From Actinomadura physcomitrii (GTDB lineage: Bacteria; Actinomycetota; Actinomycetes; Streptosporangiales; Streptosporangiaceae), in contig NZ_WBMS02000004.1 in assembly GCF_008923205.2 (NCBI RefSeq), positions 186,001-250,000 on the forward strand: 64,000 bases of DNA, read 5' to 3'. The translations under genes were made by a program, and so were the position numbers. Positions within the stretch are counted from its first letter, which is position 1, and each line of letters begins with the position of its first letter. Below the pieces are notes generated by a model. It was not told the DNA's origin, searched no databases, and saw only the letters and a list, made by a program, of their open reading frames with translations. Shown here piece by piece: positions 45,163 through 53,460 of this stretch.

Positions 45163-46200
45163 TCAGGCTAGGGGGGTGTAGGTGCGGACGTCCTCGTGGA
45201 CGGCGGCCCAGAGGCGGTTCAGGGGATGGCCTGCGTCGTATCGCTCCAGGTCGGCGCGGCGGACGAAGGCGCCCGTCATCAGCTCGGCCTTCGGCTCCAG
45301 GTCGTCGTGCAGGCCGATGGCGCGCAGCGGGACGGCGTCCGGATCGTCGCGGCCCGCCATGCCGCGTCCGATCGAGCCGGTGACGATCATGGAGCCGCGG
45401 ACGAAGCCGGAGCGCAGCAGCGACAGCCCGTAGTGCACGTCGTCGATGTCGGCGACGACGTTCAGCCGGTCCCGGAACGCGGGGCCGTACCAGGTGGCCA
45501 GCAGGTCGGCGACCAGGCCGGCGGGCGGCAGCACGAGCGGGACGCGTCCGAGGCGGCTGGTGCGGACGGGCCCGTCCGGCAGCTCGCTCTCCGGCAGGTT
45601 GGTGAGCAGCAGCGCCTGCCCCCGCGCGTACTCGATGACCTCGTACTCCTTCAGCCGCCGGTCGCCCTCCGGCGTGCTGACGATGCTGCCGCACACCAGG
45701 TCGACCTGCTTGGTCTCCAGGCGGGACCACAGATCCTTGGTGCGGACGTGCGCGACCTTGAACTCGACCTCGCGCTGCCGGAACTCCTCCGACACCCGGG
45801 CCCAGGCGCGCGACACGATCGGGAGCGTGAACTCGGTCGTGCCGACCGTCAGCATCCGGCCGAGCCGGCGGCGGCTCCAGTGGATCGACTCCAGCCAGTT
45901 CTCGATGGTCGTCCGCGCCAGCTCCACCGTCGTCTCGCCGGTCGGAGTGAACAGGTAGTCCTTCCCGCGTCCCTGCCGGACGGTCAGCACCTCGCCGCAC
46001 AGCGCCTGGCTGTTGCGGTTGAGGGTGTCCAGCTGCTTCTGGACGCTGGACTGCTCCCGCCCGAGCGCCCGTGCGGCGCGCAGCGCGGACCCCGTCTCGT
46101 GCACGACCAGCAGCGTGCGGAGCTGATCGAACGTGGCGTCCAGCAGGCCGGGCGGGCAGTCGAGGAGCGCGTCGAGGGTCGATGACACGGAGTGGGACAT
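45163..46200 (-). CDS. LysR-family transcriptional regulator
   Basis: 345 residues. An N-terminal winged HTH (DATFDQLRTLLVVHETGSAL then RAARALGREQSSVQKQLDTL) is followed by a substrate-binding-protein-like effector domain (LTVGTTEFTLPIVSRAWARV, VDLVCGSIVSTPEGDRR). AAGGAGCAGG precedes ATG 46198-46200, which is preferred to an in-frame start 75 nt upstream. Upstream DNA carries two tandem palindromes. A divergent target gene is not obvious; only a short unconvincing frame lies there. Confidence 0.9.
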   Translation of the reverse strand: MSHSVSSTLDALLDCPPGLLDATFDQLRTLLVVHETGSALRAARALGREQSSVQKQLDTLNRNSQALCGEVLTVRQGRGKDYLFTPTGETTVELARTTIENWLESIHWSRRRLGRMLTVGTTEFTLPIVSRAWARVSEEFRQREVEFKVAHVRTKDLWSRLETKQVDLVCGSIVSTPEGDRRLKEYEVIEYARGQALLLTNLPESELPDGPVRTSRLGRVPLVLPPAGLVADLLATWYGPAFRDRLNVVADIDDVHYGLSLLRSGFVRGSMIVTGSIGRGMAGRDDPDAVPLRAIGLHDDLEPKAELMTGAFVRRADLERYDAGHPLNRLWAAVHEDVRTYTPLA

Positions 46201-46220
46201 TACTACCTGCTCCTTCGTCC

Positions 46221-46268
46221 CGCTGAAATGGCCGTCCGTGCATTTGAGCGGGAAATGATGACATTTCC
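46221..46268. promoter_or_regulatory. Tandem palindromes upstream of the LysR gene
   Basis: CGCTGAAATG - 10 nt - CATTTGAGCG (46221-46250, 9 of 10 paired) is followed directly by GGAAATG - 4 nt - CATTTCC (46251-46268, perfect). Both halves share the core GAAATG/CATTT. They are likely binding sites of the LysR protein for autoregulation. The stretch 46201-46340 is visibly less G+C-rich than the coding DNA, as expected for a promoter. Confidence 0.6.
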
Positions 46269-46371
46269 TGCTCAACTTATCTCAAGATGTTCTCTCAAAC
46301 AGCTGGACAGGGTTTTCTAACCTCTAGAACACTTTCTTCCCGTCGCCACCCGTACCCGAGGAAGCAGATCC

Positions 46372-46578
46372 GTGACGCCGACCGCCCCCGCGCCCCCTGT
46401 CCCGTCGTCCGACGGCGGGCCGCCGGAGAAGATCGCCGTGCCGGTGCTGCCTTCCGCCGCCCCGCCGCAGCCTGGCGACCTGCTCGTCTACTCGGGCGTG
46501 CGGGACGAGCCCGCCGGACGGCGCGCCCACCGGCCTGGCCCTCCGGGCGGCGACCCCGGCCTGGGAGCACTCCCCTAG
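46372..46578 (+). CDS. Possible small Pro-rich protein divergent from the LysR gene
   Basis: 68 residues from GTG 46372, with GAGGAAG about ten bases upstream. The composition is Pro/Gly/Ala-rich (PSSDGGPPEKIAVPVLPSAA, PPQPGDLLVYSGVRD) and matches no family I recognise. Its position opposite the LysR gene would suit a regulated target, but it may be chance. Confidence 0.3.
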   Translation: MTPTAPAPPVPSSDGGPPEKIAVPVLPSAAPPQPGDLLVYSGVRDEPAGRRAHRPGPPGGDPGLGALP

Positions 46579-47008
46579 GCCGCCTCGACCCCGGTTCGCC
46601 GCGGCTCTTCTCCGCCGCGGCGCCCGGACCGGTCACCGGTCCGTGCGCGGGGCCGCGCGCACGGGCCGGTCCACCGCTCCGCCCGCGCCTACAGGGGCGC
46701 GCGGGCGGCTCCTCGCGGTCCCGGCCGGGCCGGACCTCACCACCCCGCAGGCCCGGCCGACCGGGAGAAAGCTCGCGCGGCAGCACCCGAGAAGATCGCG
46801 GCCCCACCAGCCCAGTGACATTTCAGGTCGCGGCCCCCGCTTCGTCGCTGAGACGCGGCGCCCACACATGCGCTCGGGTTTGGCGGTTTCGTGGGTGGGG
46901 CCGGTGGCCGGTGGGGAACAGAGGACGTGTCGTCCGGCTTTCCCATCTACGCCGGCCGGTGAGCGTCCCGCTCCGGGCGCGCTCATATGTCCTGAGGAGA
47001 GAGCCGCC
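46579..47008. other. Non-coding stretch, no recognised gene
   Basis: About 430 bp before the oxidoreductase gene. Several frames are open by composition alone, but none has a ribosome site or family-like sequence. The last 20 bases hold the GAGGAGAGAG ribosome site of the next gene. Nothing else was identified. Confidence 0.5.
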
Positions 47009-47914
47009 ATGCGTGCTGCCATATTCGCCGAGTACGGCGACCCGTCCGTTTTGAAGGTGGTGGAGACCGGCCTGCCCGAGCCCGGGCTCGGTCAGGTTCG
47101 GGTGGCCGTCCGCGCCGCCGGGGTGAACCCGATCGACGTCAAGGTGCGCTCGGGGTCCATGTCGGGCGGCAGGCCGCCGACGAGGCCGCGGTCCCTGGGG
47201 TCGGAGGTTTCCGGGGTCGTGGACGCCGTGGGCGACGGGGTCGCGGACGTGGCGGTGGGCGACGCGGTCGCGGGGTGGCCGGTCGGCGGCGGGTACGCCG
47301 AGTACGCCCTGATGTCGGTGTACGCGGCGAAGCCGGACGCACTGACCTGGAAGCAGGCCGCGGTGCTTCCCGTGGCGGGCGAGGCCGCGCTGCGCTCGCT
47401 GCGCTCGCTCAGGCCCGGACGCGGAGAGACCCTGCTGATCAACGGCGCGTCCGGGGCGGTGGGCGCCCTCGCGACGCAGATCGCCATGGGCGATGGCGTC
47501 ACCGTCATCGGCACGGCGGGTGCGGCGAACCTGGACCGGGTGCGGGCCCTGGGGGCGGCCGCCACCGTGTACGGCCCGGGCCTGGCCGGCCGGGTCCGCG
47601 AGCTGGCGCCGCAGGGCGTGGACGCCGTGCTGGACGCGGCCGGGCACGGAGCGCTTCCGGACGCGATCGCGTTGCGCGGCGGCGTGGACCGCGTCGTGAC
47701 GATCGCCGACCCCGCCGCCTTCGAGCTGGGCGTCCCGTTCCTGTCGGGCGGCTCGAAGGACCAGACGGCGGAGGTGCTGCGCACGCTGCTGGAAGCGGCG
47801 GCGCAGGGGCGGATCACTCCGCCCGCCGCGCACGGTATGGCGCTCGATCAGGTGGTGCAGGCGCACGAGCAGGTGGAGAAGGGCGGAGCGGGGAAGATCG
47901 TGCTCCTCCCCTGA
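47009..47914 (+). CDS. Quinone-oxidoreductase-type NADP-dependent MDR protein
   Basis: 301 residues. An MDR N-terminal fold (RAAIFAEYGDPSVLKVVETG, VRAAGVNPIDVKVRSGSM, LGSEVSGVVDAVGDGVADV) precedes a nucleotide-binding motif LINGASGAVGALATQIA. Zinc ligands of alcohol dehydrogenases are missing, as in zeta-crystallin-type quinone reductases. C-terminal QVVQAHEQVEKGGAGKIVL is typical. GAGGAGAGAG precedes ATG 47009. Electron acceptor unknown. Confidence 0.92.
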   Translation: MRAAIFAEYGDPSVLKVVETGLPEPGLGQVRVAVRAAGVNPIDVKVRSGSMSGGRPPTRPRSLGSEVSGVVDAVGDGVADVAVGDAVAGWPVGGGYAEYALMSVYAAKPDALTWKQAAVLPVAGEAALRSLRSLRPGRGETLLINGASGAVGALATQIAMGDGVTVIGTAGAANLDRVRALGAAATVYGPGLAGRVRELAPQGVDAVLDAAGHGALPDAIALRGGVDRVVTIADPAAFELGVPFLSGGSKDQTAEVLRTLLEAAAQGRITPPAAHGMALDQVVQAHEQVEKGGAGKIVLLP

Positions 47915-47967
47915 GACGGTTCCCTTCGGGGACCGTGCCCGCCGCTGTCCGCGGCTGGGCGGCCGGG

Positions 47968-50061
47968 TCAGTTGGGGGTGGCCAGGGTGAGCGGGAGGAT
48001 CGCCTGGGCGCCCGCCTCTCTCAGCAGGCGGGCGGCGACGGTCATGGTCCATCCGGTCTCGATTCGGTCGTCGATCACGAGCAGGGGCCCCGCCGCCTCC
48101 TTGGCGGCGATGGCGACGGGGTCGGGGAGCATCAGCGCGGCCCAGACCGAGCGGAGGCGCTGGGCGCTGTTGTGCCGGCGCGGGACGGGCTCTCCCACGG
48201 GGGCCAGTTCGCCCAGGTAGGGCAGGCGGCCGATCTCGGAGATGCGGTGGCCGAAGGTGGTGACGAGACGGGGCCGCGAGCGCGATCCGATCGTCACGAC
48301 GCCGGTCGGCCGGGCGGGCCAGTCCCACGCGGCGAGCACCTTGACGACGGCGTCGACCATGTCGGCCGGGACGTCGGTGTCGCCGCCGGCGAACAGCTCG
48401 CGGAGCCGGTTGCCCCAGCCGATGTCGGTGAGGCGGCCGAGGGCGCGTCCCGTCTCGGCCTGCAGGTCCGGCTTGATACGGCCGGAGACGCCGAGGTCGT
48501 CCTTGACACCGGTGGGCCACATGCGGCGCGGCGCGATGTCGACCCCGGGCCGGTGCAGGCGGTCACGGGCCTGGGTGGCGCCCTCGGCGGTGACGTCGGC
48601 GGGCCAGTGCTCGCCCGTGCAGTTGTCGCAGCGTCCGCAGGGAGCCGCGGCGGGATCGTCCAGCTGCCTGCGCAGGAACTCCTCGCGACAGGCCTCCGTC
48701 ACGATGTAGTCGAGCATCGCCTGCTGCTCGCGGCGGCGTTCGGCCGTGACGCGCTCGTAGCGCTCGCGGTCATAGGCCCACGGGGCGCCCGTGGACGTCC
48801 AGCCGCCCTTGACGCGGCGGACCGCGCCGTCGACGTCGAGGACCTTCAGCATCATCTCCAGGCGGTTGCGGCTCAGGTCGACCTGCGGTTCCAGCGCGCC
48901 GGTCGACAGCGGCCGGCCGGCGGCGTCCAGAACATCGAGGGTGGCGCGGACGACGGGTTCGGGCGGGAACGCGAGACCGGCGAAGTAGGCCCAGATCTCG
49001 CGGTCCTCGCGGCCGGGCAGCAGGATCACCTCGGCGCGGTCGACGCCGCGCCCGGCGCGCCCGATCTGCTGGTAGTAGGCGACCGGGGACTGCGGGGCGC
49101 CGACGTGGACGATGAAGCCGAGGTCGGGTTTGTCGAAGCCCATTCCGAGGGCGCTGGTGGCGACGAGCGCCTTCAGCCGGTTGGCCTGCAGGTCCTGTTC
49201 GGCCTGCAGCCGCTCGGCGGGCTCGGTCTGGCCGGTGTAGACGGCGACCTCGTGGCCGCGGTCGCGGAGGTAGCCGGTGATCTCGTGGGCGGCGGCGACG
49301 GTGAGGGTGTAGATGATGCCCGAGCCCGGCAGCGACGCGAGGTGCTCGCCGAGCCAGGCGATGCGCTGCTCGGCGGTCGGCACGGCGACGACGGCCAGGC
49401 GGAGCGAGTCGCGTTCGAGCGGCCCCCGCAGCACCAGGGCGTCGTCGCCGGCGAGCTGCTCGGCGACGTCCTGGGTGACGCGGGCGTTGGCGGTGGCGGT
49501 GGTGGCGAGGACGGGGATGCCCGGCGGGAGCTCGGCGAGCAGGGTGCGCAGCCGGCGGTAGTCGGGGCGGAAGTCGTGCCCCCAGTCGGAGATGCAGTGC
49601 GCCTCGTCGACCACGACGAGGCCCGCGCCGGCGGCCAGCCGCGGCAGCACCAGGTCGCGGAAGTCGGGGTTGTTGAGCCGTTCGGGGCTGACCAGCAGGA
49701 CGTCGACCTCGCCGGCCTCGACCTCGGCGAAGATCCGCTGCCAGTCCTCGGTGTTGGCGGAGTTGATCGTGCGGGCGTGGATGCCGGCCCGGTCGGCGGC
49801 CTCGATCTGGTTGCGCATCAGCGCCAGCAGCGGTGAGACGATCACGGTGGGGCCGGCGCCCCGCTCGCGCAGCAGCCGCGTCGCCACGAAGTAGACGGCG
49901 GACTTGCCCCACCCGGTGCGCTGGACGACGAGGGCGCGGCGCCGGTCGACGACGAGGGCGCGGATGGCCGTCCACTGGTCGTCGCGGAGCCGGGCGTGCT
50001 CTCCGGCGAGGGCGCGCAGGCACCGCTCGGCATCGTCGCGGAGTCCGTCGGGAGTGCTCAT
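47968..50061 (-). CDS. RecQ-family DEAH helicase with phosphoribosyltransferase-like C-terminus
   Basis: 697 residues. Helicase motifs are RLRDDQWTAIRALV (motif 0), VQRTGWGKSAVYF (I), VVVDEAHCISDWGHDFRPDY (II), LATTATANARV (III), VATSALGMGFDKPD (V) and YYQQIGRAGRGVDRAEVILL (VI). A zinc-binding segment with CGRCDNC follows near 490. The last 150 residues have ADMVDAVVKVLAAWDWPARP and a PRPP-loop-like LLVIDDRIETGWTMTVAARL. There is no HRDC domain. It unwinds DNA 3'-5' in repair, by family. ATG 50059-50061. Confidence 0.92.
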   Translation of the reverse strand: MSTPDGLRDDAERCLRALAGEHARLRDDQWTAIRALVVDRRRALVVQRTGWGKSAVYFVATRLLRERGAGPTVIVSPLLALMRNQIEAADRAGIHARTINSANTEDWQRIFAEVEAGEVDVLLVSPERLNNPDFRDLVLPRLAAGAGLVVVDEAHCISDWGHDFRPDYRRLRTLLAELPPGIPVLATTATANARVTQDVAEQLAGDDALVLRGPLERDSLRLAVVAVPTAEQRIAWLGEHLASLPGSGIIYTLTVAAAHEITGYLRDRGHEVAVYTGQTEPAERLQAEQDLQANRLKALVATSALGMGFDKPDLGFIVHVGAPQSPVAYYQQIGRAGRGVDRAEVILLPGREDREIWAYFAGLAFPPEPVVRATLDVLDAAGRPLSTGALEPQVDLSRNRLEMMLKVLDVDGAVRRVKGGWTSTGAPWAYDRERYERVTAERRREQQAMLDYIVTEACREEFLRRQLDDPAAAPCGRCDNCTGEHWPADVTAEGATQARDRLHRPGVDIAPRRMWPTGVKDDLGVSGRIKPDLQAETGRALGRLTDIGWGNRLRELFAGGDTDVPADMVDAVVKVLAAWDWPARPTGVVTIGSRSRPRLVTTFGHRISEIGRLPYLGELAPVGEPVPRRHNSAQRLRSVWAALMLPDPVAIAAKEAAGPLLVIDDRIETGWTMTVAARLLREAGAQAILPLTLATPN

Positions 50062-50211
50062 GCCCCCTTTGGTACCAGCGGCGGGAGAGCGGTCGCACCA
50101 GAACCTCATTCTGTGGATAACCCCCGCCGCCGACCCACCGGTGACGGTCAGTGCTCCCATGGGTAGCCTGCGTGGAAGATCGGTTTCTTGGCGGAAGGAC
50201 ACCGGCGGCGG

Positions 50212-51582
50212 ATGGGCGCGGCGGAACGCTTGCGGCGGACGTGGCATGTCCTGTGGGACGGCTCGCCGCCGGAGCCCCCCGAGGACGAGCCGAGCGAGGT
50301 CGTCGATCCGCGCGCCGTCGATCTCGTCCTGCGCGTCGGCGAGCTCCTTCTGGCCAGCGGCGAGACCACCGAGCGCGTGAACGAGGCGATGCTGGGCCTC
50401 GCGGTCGCCTACGAACTCCCGCGCTGCGAGGTCCAGGTGACGCTCACCAGCATCCTGGTGTCCGCCCATCCGGGCAAGGGCGCGCCACCGGTGACGGGGT
50501 CGCGGGCCATCCGCCGCCGTACGCCCGCCTACTGGCGCCTCACCGGGCTGCACGCCCTCGTACAACAGGCGTCCATCGGAATGCTGGAGCTGGACGAGGC
50601 GCACAAGCAGCTCGCGGAGATGAAACGGGGGCGCGGCCCGTACCCGCCGTGGCTCATCGTCGCGTCGCTGGGGCTGATCGCCGCCTCGGCCAGTGTCCTG
50701 TCGGGCGGTGGTCCGCTGGTCGCGGGCACGGCGTTCGTCGCCACCCTGCTGGGGGACCGGACCGCCGCCGCCCTCGCGCGCCGCGGCATCGCGGAGTTCT
50801 TCCAGCTGACGGTGGCCGCCGCCATCGGCGCCTCGGGGGCCGCCATCGTCGTCGCGGCGGGCAACCCGGAGCGCGCCTCGACGATCGTCACCGGCGCGAT
50901 CCTCGCGCTGCTGCCGGGGCGGCCCCTGGTGGCCAGCATCCAGGACGGCATCACGGGCGATCTCGTCAGCGCGGCCGCGCGCGGGCTCGAGGTCTTCTTC
51001 ATGATCGCGGCCATCGTCGCGGGGCTCGGCGCGGTGGTGTACGTCGCGGTGAACCTCGACGTGCCGATCGACGTGAGCCACCTGCCCACGGCGCCGGCGA
51101 CGCTGAAGCCCGTCCCGCTGATCGCCGCCGCCGCCGTGTCGGTGACGTTCGCGGTCTCGCTGGCCGCGCCGCGGGACGTGCTCCTGGCATCCGCCCTCGG
51201 CGGCGCGCTGATCTGGACGATCTACGTGCTCCTCCGGGGGTGGAACGTTCCGCCCGTGCTGGCCTCGGCGATGGCGGCGATCGTCGTCGGTGTGCTGGCG
51301 AACTGGCTGGCCCGGCGCCACGGGGCGCCCGTGATGCCGTACCTGGTGCCGGCCATCGGCCCGCTGCTGCCGGGGACGGCGCTCTACCGTGGCATGGTCG
51401 AGCTGAACACCGGTTCCCCGCAGTCGGGTGTGCTGAGCCTCATCGGCGCCCTGTCCGTGGCGCTCGCGCTGGGCGCCGGCGTCAACCTCGGTGGCGAGTT
51501 CGTGCGCGCGTTCCAGCACGTCGGGCTCTCGGCGGGCGGACGGTGGGCGCGTCCGGCGGCCCGCCGTACGCGGGGCTTCTGA
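50212..51582 (+). CDS. Threonine/serine exporter family protein (ThrE)
   Basis: 456 residues. A cytosolic N-terminal domain with LASGETTERVNEAMLGLAVA and CEVQVTLTSILVS is followed by about ten membrane segments, including the conserved MIAAIVAGLGAVVYVAVN and the second ThrE_2 half (PVMPYLVPAIGPLLPGTALY then RGMVELNTGS). It exports L-threonine or L-serine by proton motive force in Corynebacterium. ATG 50212 is chosen; a TTG eight codons upstream is possible. Confidence 0.9.
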   Translation: MGAAERLRRTWHVLWDGSPPEPPEDEPSEVVDPRAVDLVLRVGELLLASGETTERVNEAMLGLAVAYELPRCEVQVTLTSILVSAHPGKGAPPVTGSRAIRRRTPAYWRLTGLHALVQQASIGMLELDEAHKQLAEMKRGRGPYPPWLIVASLGLIAASASVLSGGGPLVAGTAFVATLLGDRTAAALARRGIAEFFQLTVAAAIGASGAAIVVAAGNPERASTIVTGAILALLPGRPLVASIQDGITGDLVSAAARGLEVFFMIAAIVAGLGAVVYVAVNLDVPIDVSHLPTAPATLKPVPLIAAAAVSVTFAVSLAAPRDVLLASALGGALIWTIYVLLRGWNVPPVLASAMAAIVVGVLANWLARRHGAPVMPYLVPAIGPLLPGTALYRGMVELNTGSPQSGVLSLIGALSVALALGAGVNLGGEFVRAFQHVGLSAGGRWARPAARRTRGF

Positions 51583-51638
51583 CCGACCGCCGTTCCACGC
51601 CCCCCGAAACTGTCGGTGGCGGACGTTACGTTCGCGGC

Positions 51639-52123
51639 ATGTACCGACAGGGAGACATCCTGATCCTGCCCGTGCCGGAGGACGAAGTACCGCAGTCCGT
51701 GCGGGACCTGCCGCCGTCCCCGAGGGACGGCCGGGGGCGCATGGTGCTGGCGCTCGGCGAGGCCACCGGCCACGCTCACGCGCTGTGGCCTCGCTCACCG
51801 GCCTCACCGCCGACCGCATCTCCGCCGAGGGGAACGCGGAGCTGCGCCGGGTCATGCTGGAGATCTTCGGCTACGACCGGTACCTGGCGGAGACGGGCGC
51901 GCGGCCCCTGCACCAGGACGAGACCGGCGTGCTGTGGTCCATCGACCTGCCCGGGGACGAGCCGGTCGTCATGGTGGAGGTGGTCAACTCCACCCCCGAA
52001 CCCGACGGCACGCACCGCACCTACTACCTGCGGGTCCCGCCGTCCACGCGCACCGCGCGCGCGGGCGTCGCGTGGACGTTCGGCGTCGACGAGGCCGACT
52101 ACCGCCCGCAGAAGCAGACATGA
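51639..52123 (+). pseudogene. Deletion fusion: small YRQGD-type protein start and DUF6745 end
   Basis: The first 49 codons (ATG 51639) read MYRQGDILILPVPEDEVPQS and RMVLALGEATGHAHAL, the start of a small conserved actinobacterial protein. At about 51785 the reading moves to another frame: GNAELRRVMLEIFGYDRYLA, PGDEPVVMVEVVNSTPEPDG, TAREVAWTF-like end TARAGVAWTFGVDEADYR, which is the C-terminus of DUF6745 proteins. The two families are normally separate neighbouring genes, so a deletion has joined them and neither product is intact. Confidence 0.65.
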
Positions 52124-52176
52124 GCCCCCGGACGGCGGTCCATAGCGCGCCCGCGCCGTCCTTCCTCGTGGCGGGA

Positions 52177-52211
52177 GCCCCTTGGTAGCACTTCCCCAAT
52201 TACCAAGGGGC
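52177..52211. terminator. Hairpin between convergent units
   Basis: The perfect arms GCCCCTTGGTA (52177-52187) and TACCAAGGGGC (52201-52211) enclose 13 nt. It lies between the DUF6745 remnant and the convergent ATPase gene, where a two-way terminator is expected. Confidence 0.65.
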
Positions 52212-52242
52212 GCCCGCCCGCTCCCGCGCGGCGCTCACGGGG

Positions 52243-52629
52243 TCACGGGGTCGCGGCCTGCGCCCAGGTCACCTTCCCCTCACCGGTGGGCCGCCAGCCC
52301 CAGGAGCGGGACAGGGCGCCGACGAGGAACAGCCCGCGGCCGCTTTCGGCCTGCATGTCGTGCGGGGGCTCGACGGGTCCCTCGGGGTTGTCGTCCCATA
52401 CCTCCACCATGGCCGTCTTGTCGTCGGGCAGGTACAGCACGAGGGTGACGGTGTCGGCGTGGCGGAGCGCGTTGGTGACCAGTTCGCTGGTGATGAGTTC
52501 GACGTCGCCCGTGGTGTCCGGGCGGTCCCACCCCTCCAGCGCGGCGCGGACGACGTCGCGCGCGGCGCGCACCGAAGTGTCCGCCGACCTCAGCGCGAGG
52601 ACGAAGTGGGGGCGTTCGAGATAGTCCAC
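52243..52629 (-). CDS. RsbW/SpoIIAB-like ATP-binding protein
   Basis: 128 residues of a single HATPase_c_2 domain: SVRAARDVVRAALEGW, LITSELVTNALRHADTVTLV (N box), VEVWDDNPEGPVEPP (G1) and ESGRGLFLVGALSRSWGWRP (G2). Such proteins are anti-sigma kinases or stand-alone actinobacterial regulators often paired with XRE/DUF397 genes; none is adjacent here. The start is GTG 52627-52629. Kinase activity on a partner is an inference from the family. Confidence 0.85.
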   Translation of the reverse strand: MDYLERPHFVLALRSADTSVRAARDVVRAALEGWDRPDTTGDVELITSELVTNALRHADTVTLVLYLPDDKTAMVEVWDDNPEGPVEPPHDMQAESGRGLFLVGALSRSWGWRPTGEGKVTWAQAATP

Positions 52630-52898
52630 GGCATCGCCTAACGGTCGCCTGCTATCGACAGCATGCGCCCTCCAGGGCGGTCGTGCACGGGATCCGCTCC
52701 CTCTGTCATGACCGTCCGCGCGGCTCGACCGCCGCCTGATTCTTTCACTGTTAGCAGTCATTCGGCTCCGTGTGGTGACCATGCGGGAACATCCACAGCG
52801 TGGCGCCATGAACGGAGAATTGCAAGGCGGCCGCGAACGCCCGTCTCACCCGCCATCTGACGGCGGCGGGCAGGTCGCAGAGGTGGGTCACCTTCCGG

Positions 52899-53263
52899 TT
52901 ACATCTCGCCCAGCAAGGCAGGGATGCGTTCCAGGACGCCTCCGGCGAAGGTGTCGTGGAGGCCGAGCGGCTCAAGATGGACGTAACCGATGCGACAGTC
53001 GCACCTGTCCAGCGGGCAAGGGCGCGGGGCGAGGGCGTCGCGGAACGAGCCGTCGTAGAGGTTTCCCAGGACGGCCGGGACGAAGTGGCAGCGGCGGACA
53101 CGCCGTGCTCCTGCTCGGCCACCCAGGCGGTGAAGCGCTCGAGGGCTGCGCGGTCGGCACGCAGTTGCTCCGGTGTGTCGCGCCGTTTGGCGAACGGGCA
53201 GTAAGGGCAGTCGTAATCGCAGCTGGCGAGCGGCCCTCGATAGAGGATCGTGAGGTGCCGCAT
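52899..53263 (-). pseudogene. STM4011-family radical SAM gene, internally deleted
   Basis: The start (ATG 53261-53263) reads RHLTILYRGPLASCDYDCPY then CPFAKRRDTPEQLRADRAAL, with the radical-SAM C-x3-C-x2-C cluster motif. After about 55 codons the sequence jumps, in another frame, to CHFVPAVLGNLYDGSF and CPLDRCDCRIGYVHLEPLGL ending FAGGVLERIPALLGEM, the family's C-terminus. Around 200 central residues are missing, so it is inactive. Stop TGA at 52899. Confidence 0.75.
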
Positions 53264-53460
53264 CAGCGCCCTCGTAGGAGGCCATCAGTTCCCTCACGCG
53301 TCGGGAAAACAGTCCGGGCCCGATGGCGTCGGAATGGGCGAGCTCCTCGGGCGTCAGCCAGAGAGCCGTTCCCGTGGCCTCCAGCCAGCAGAGGTCATCG
53401 AACGGCGCCGGTGCTTTCGCCGCACCGCCGCGTCGGGGCGATCCGGGCGTTTCCAGGCCG
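53264..53460 (-). pseudogene. C-terminal remnant of an STM4012-family radical SAM gene
   Basis: Read on the minus strand this gives FDDLCWLEATGTALWLTPEE, LAHSDAIGPGLFSRRVRELM and ASYEG, matching the tail of STM4012 proteins, whose gene normally precedes STM4011. The stop is lost to a frame change and the rest of the gene is cut off at the metQ boundary. Together with the STM4011 remnant it marks an eroded STM4011-4015 type cluster. Confidence 0.6.

Noticed and set aside
50112-50120. DnaA-box-like TTATCCACA (minus strand) here and another at 56153-56161
   Set aside because: Single isolated copies 6 kb apart, with no cluster, AT-rich unwinding element or dnaA/dnaN neighbours, so no origin of replication is supported.
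47968-51855. Reading the helicase as part of a 1295-codon protein
   Set aside because: The frame upstream of ATG 50059-50061 is antisense to the ThrE gene and gives His/Arg-rich low-complexity sequence, while the helicase family begins at the chosen start.
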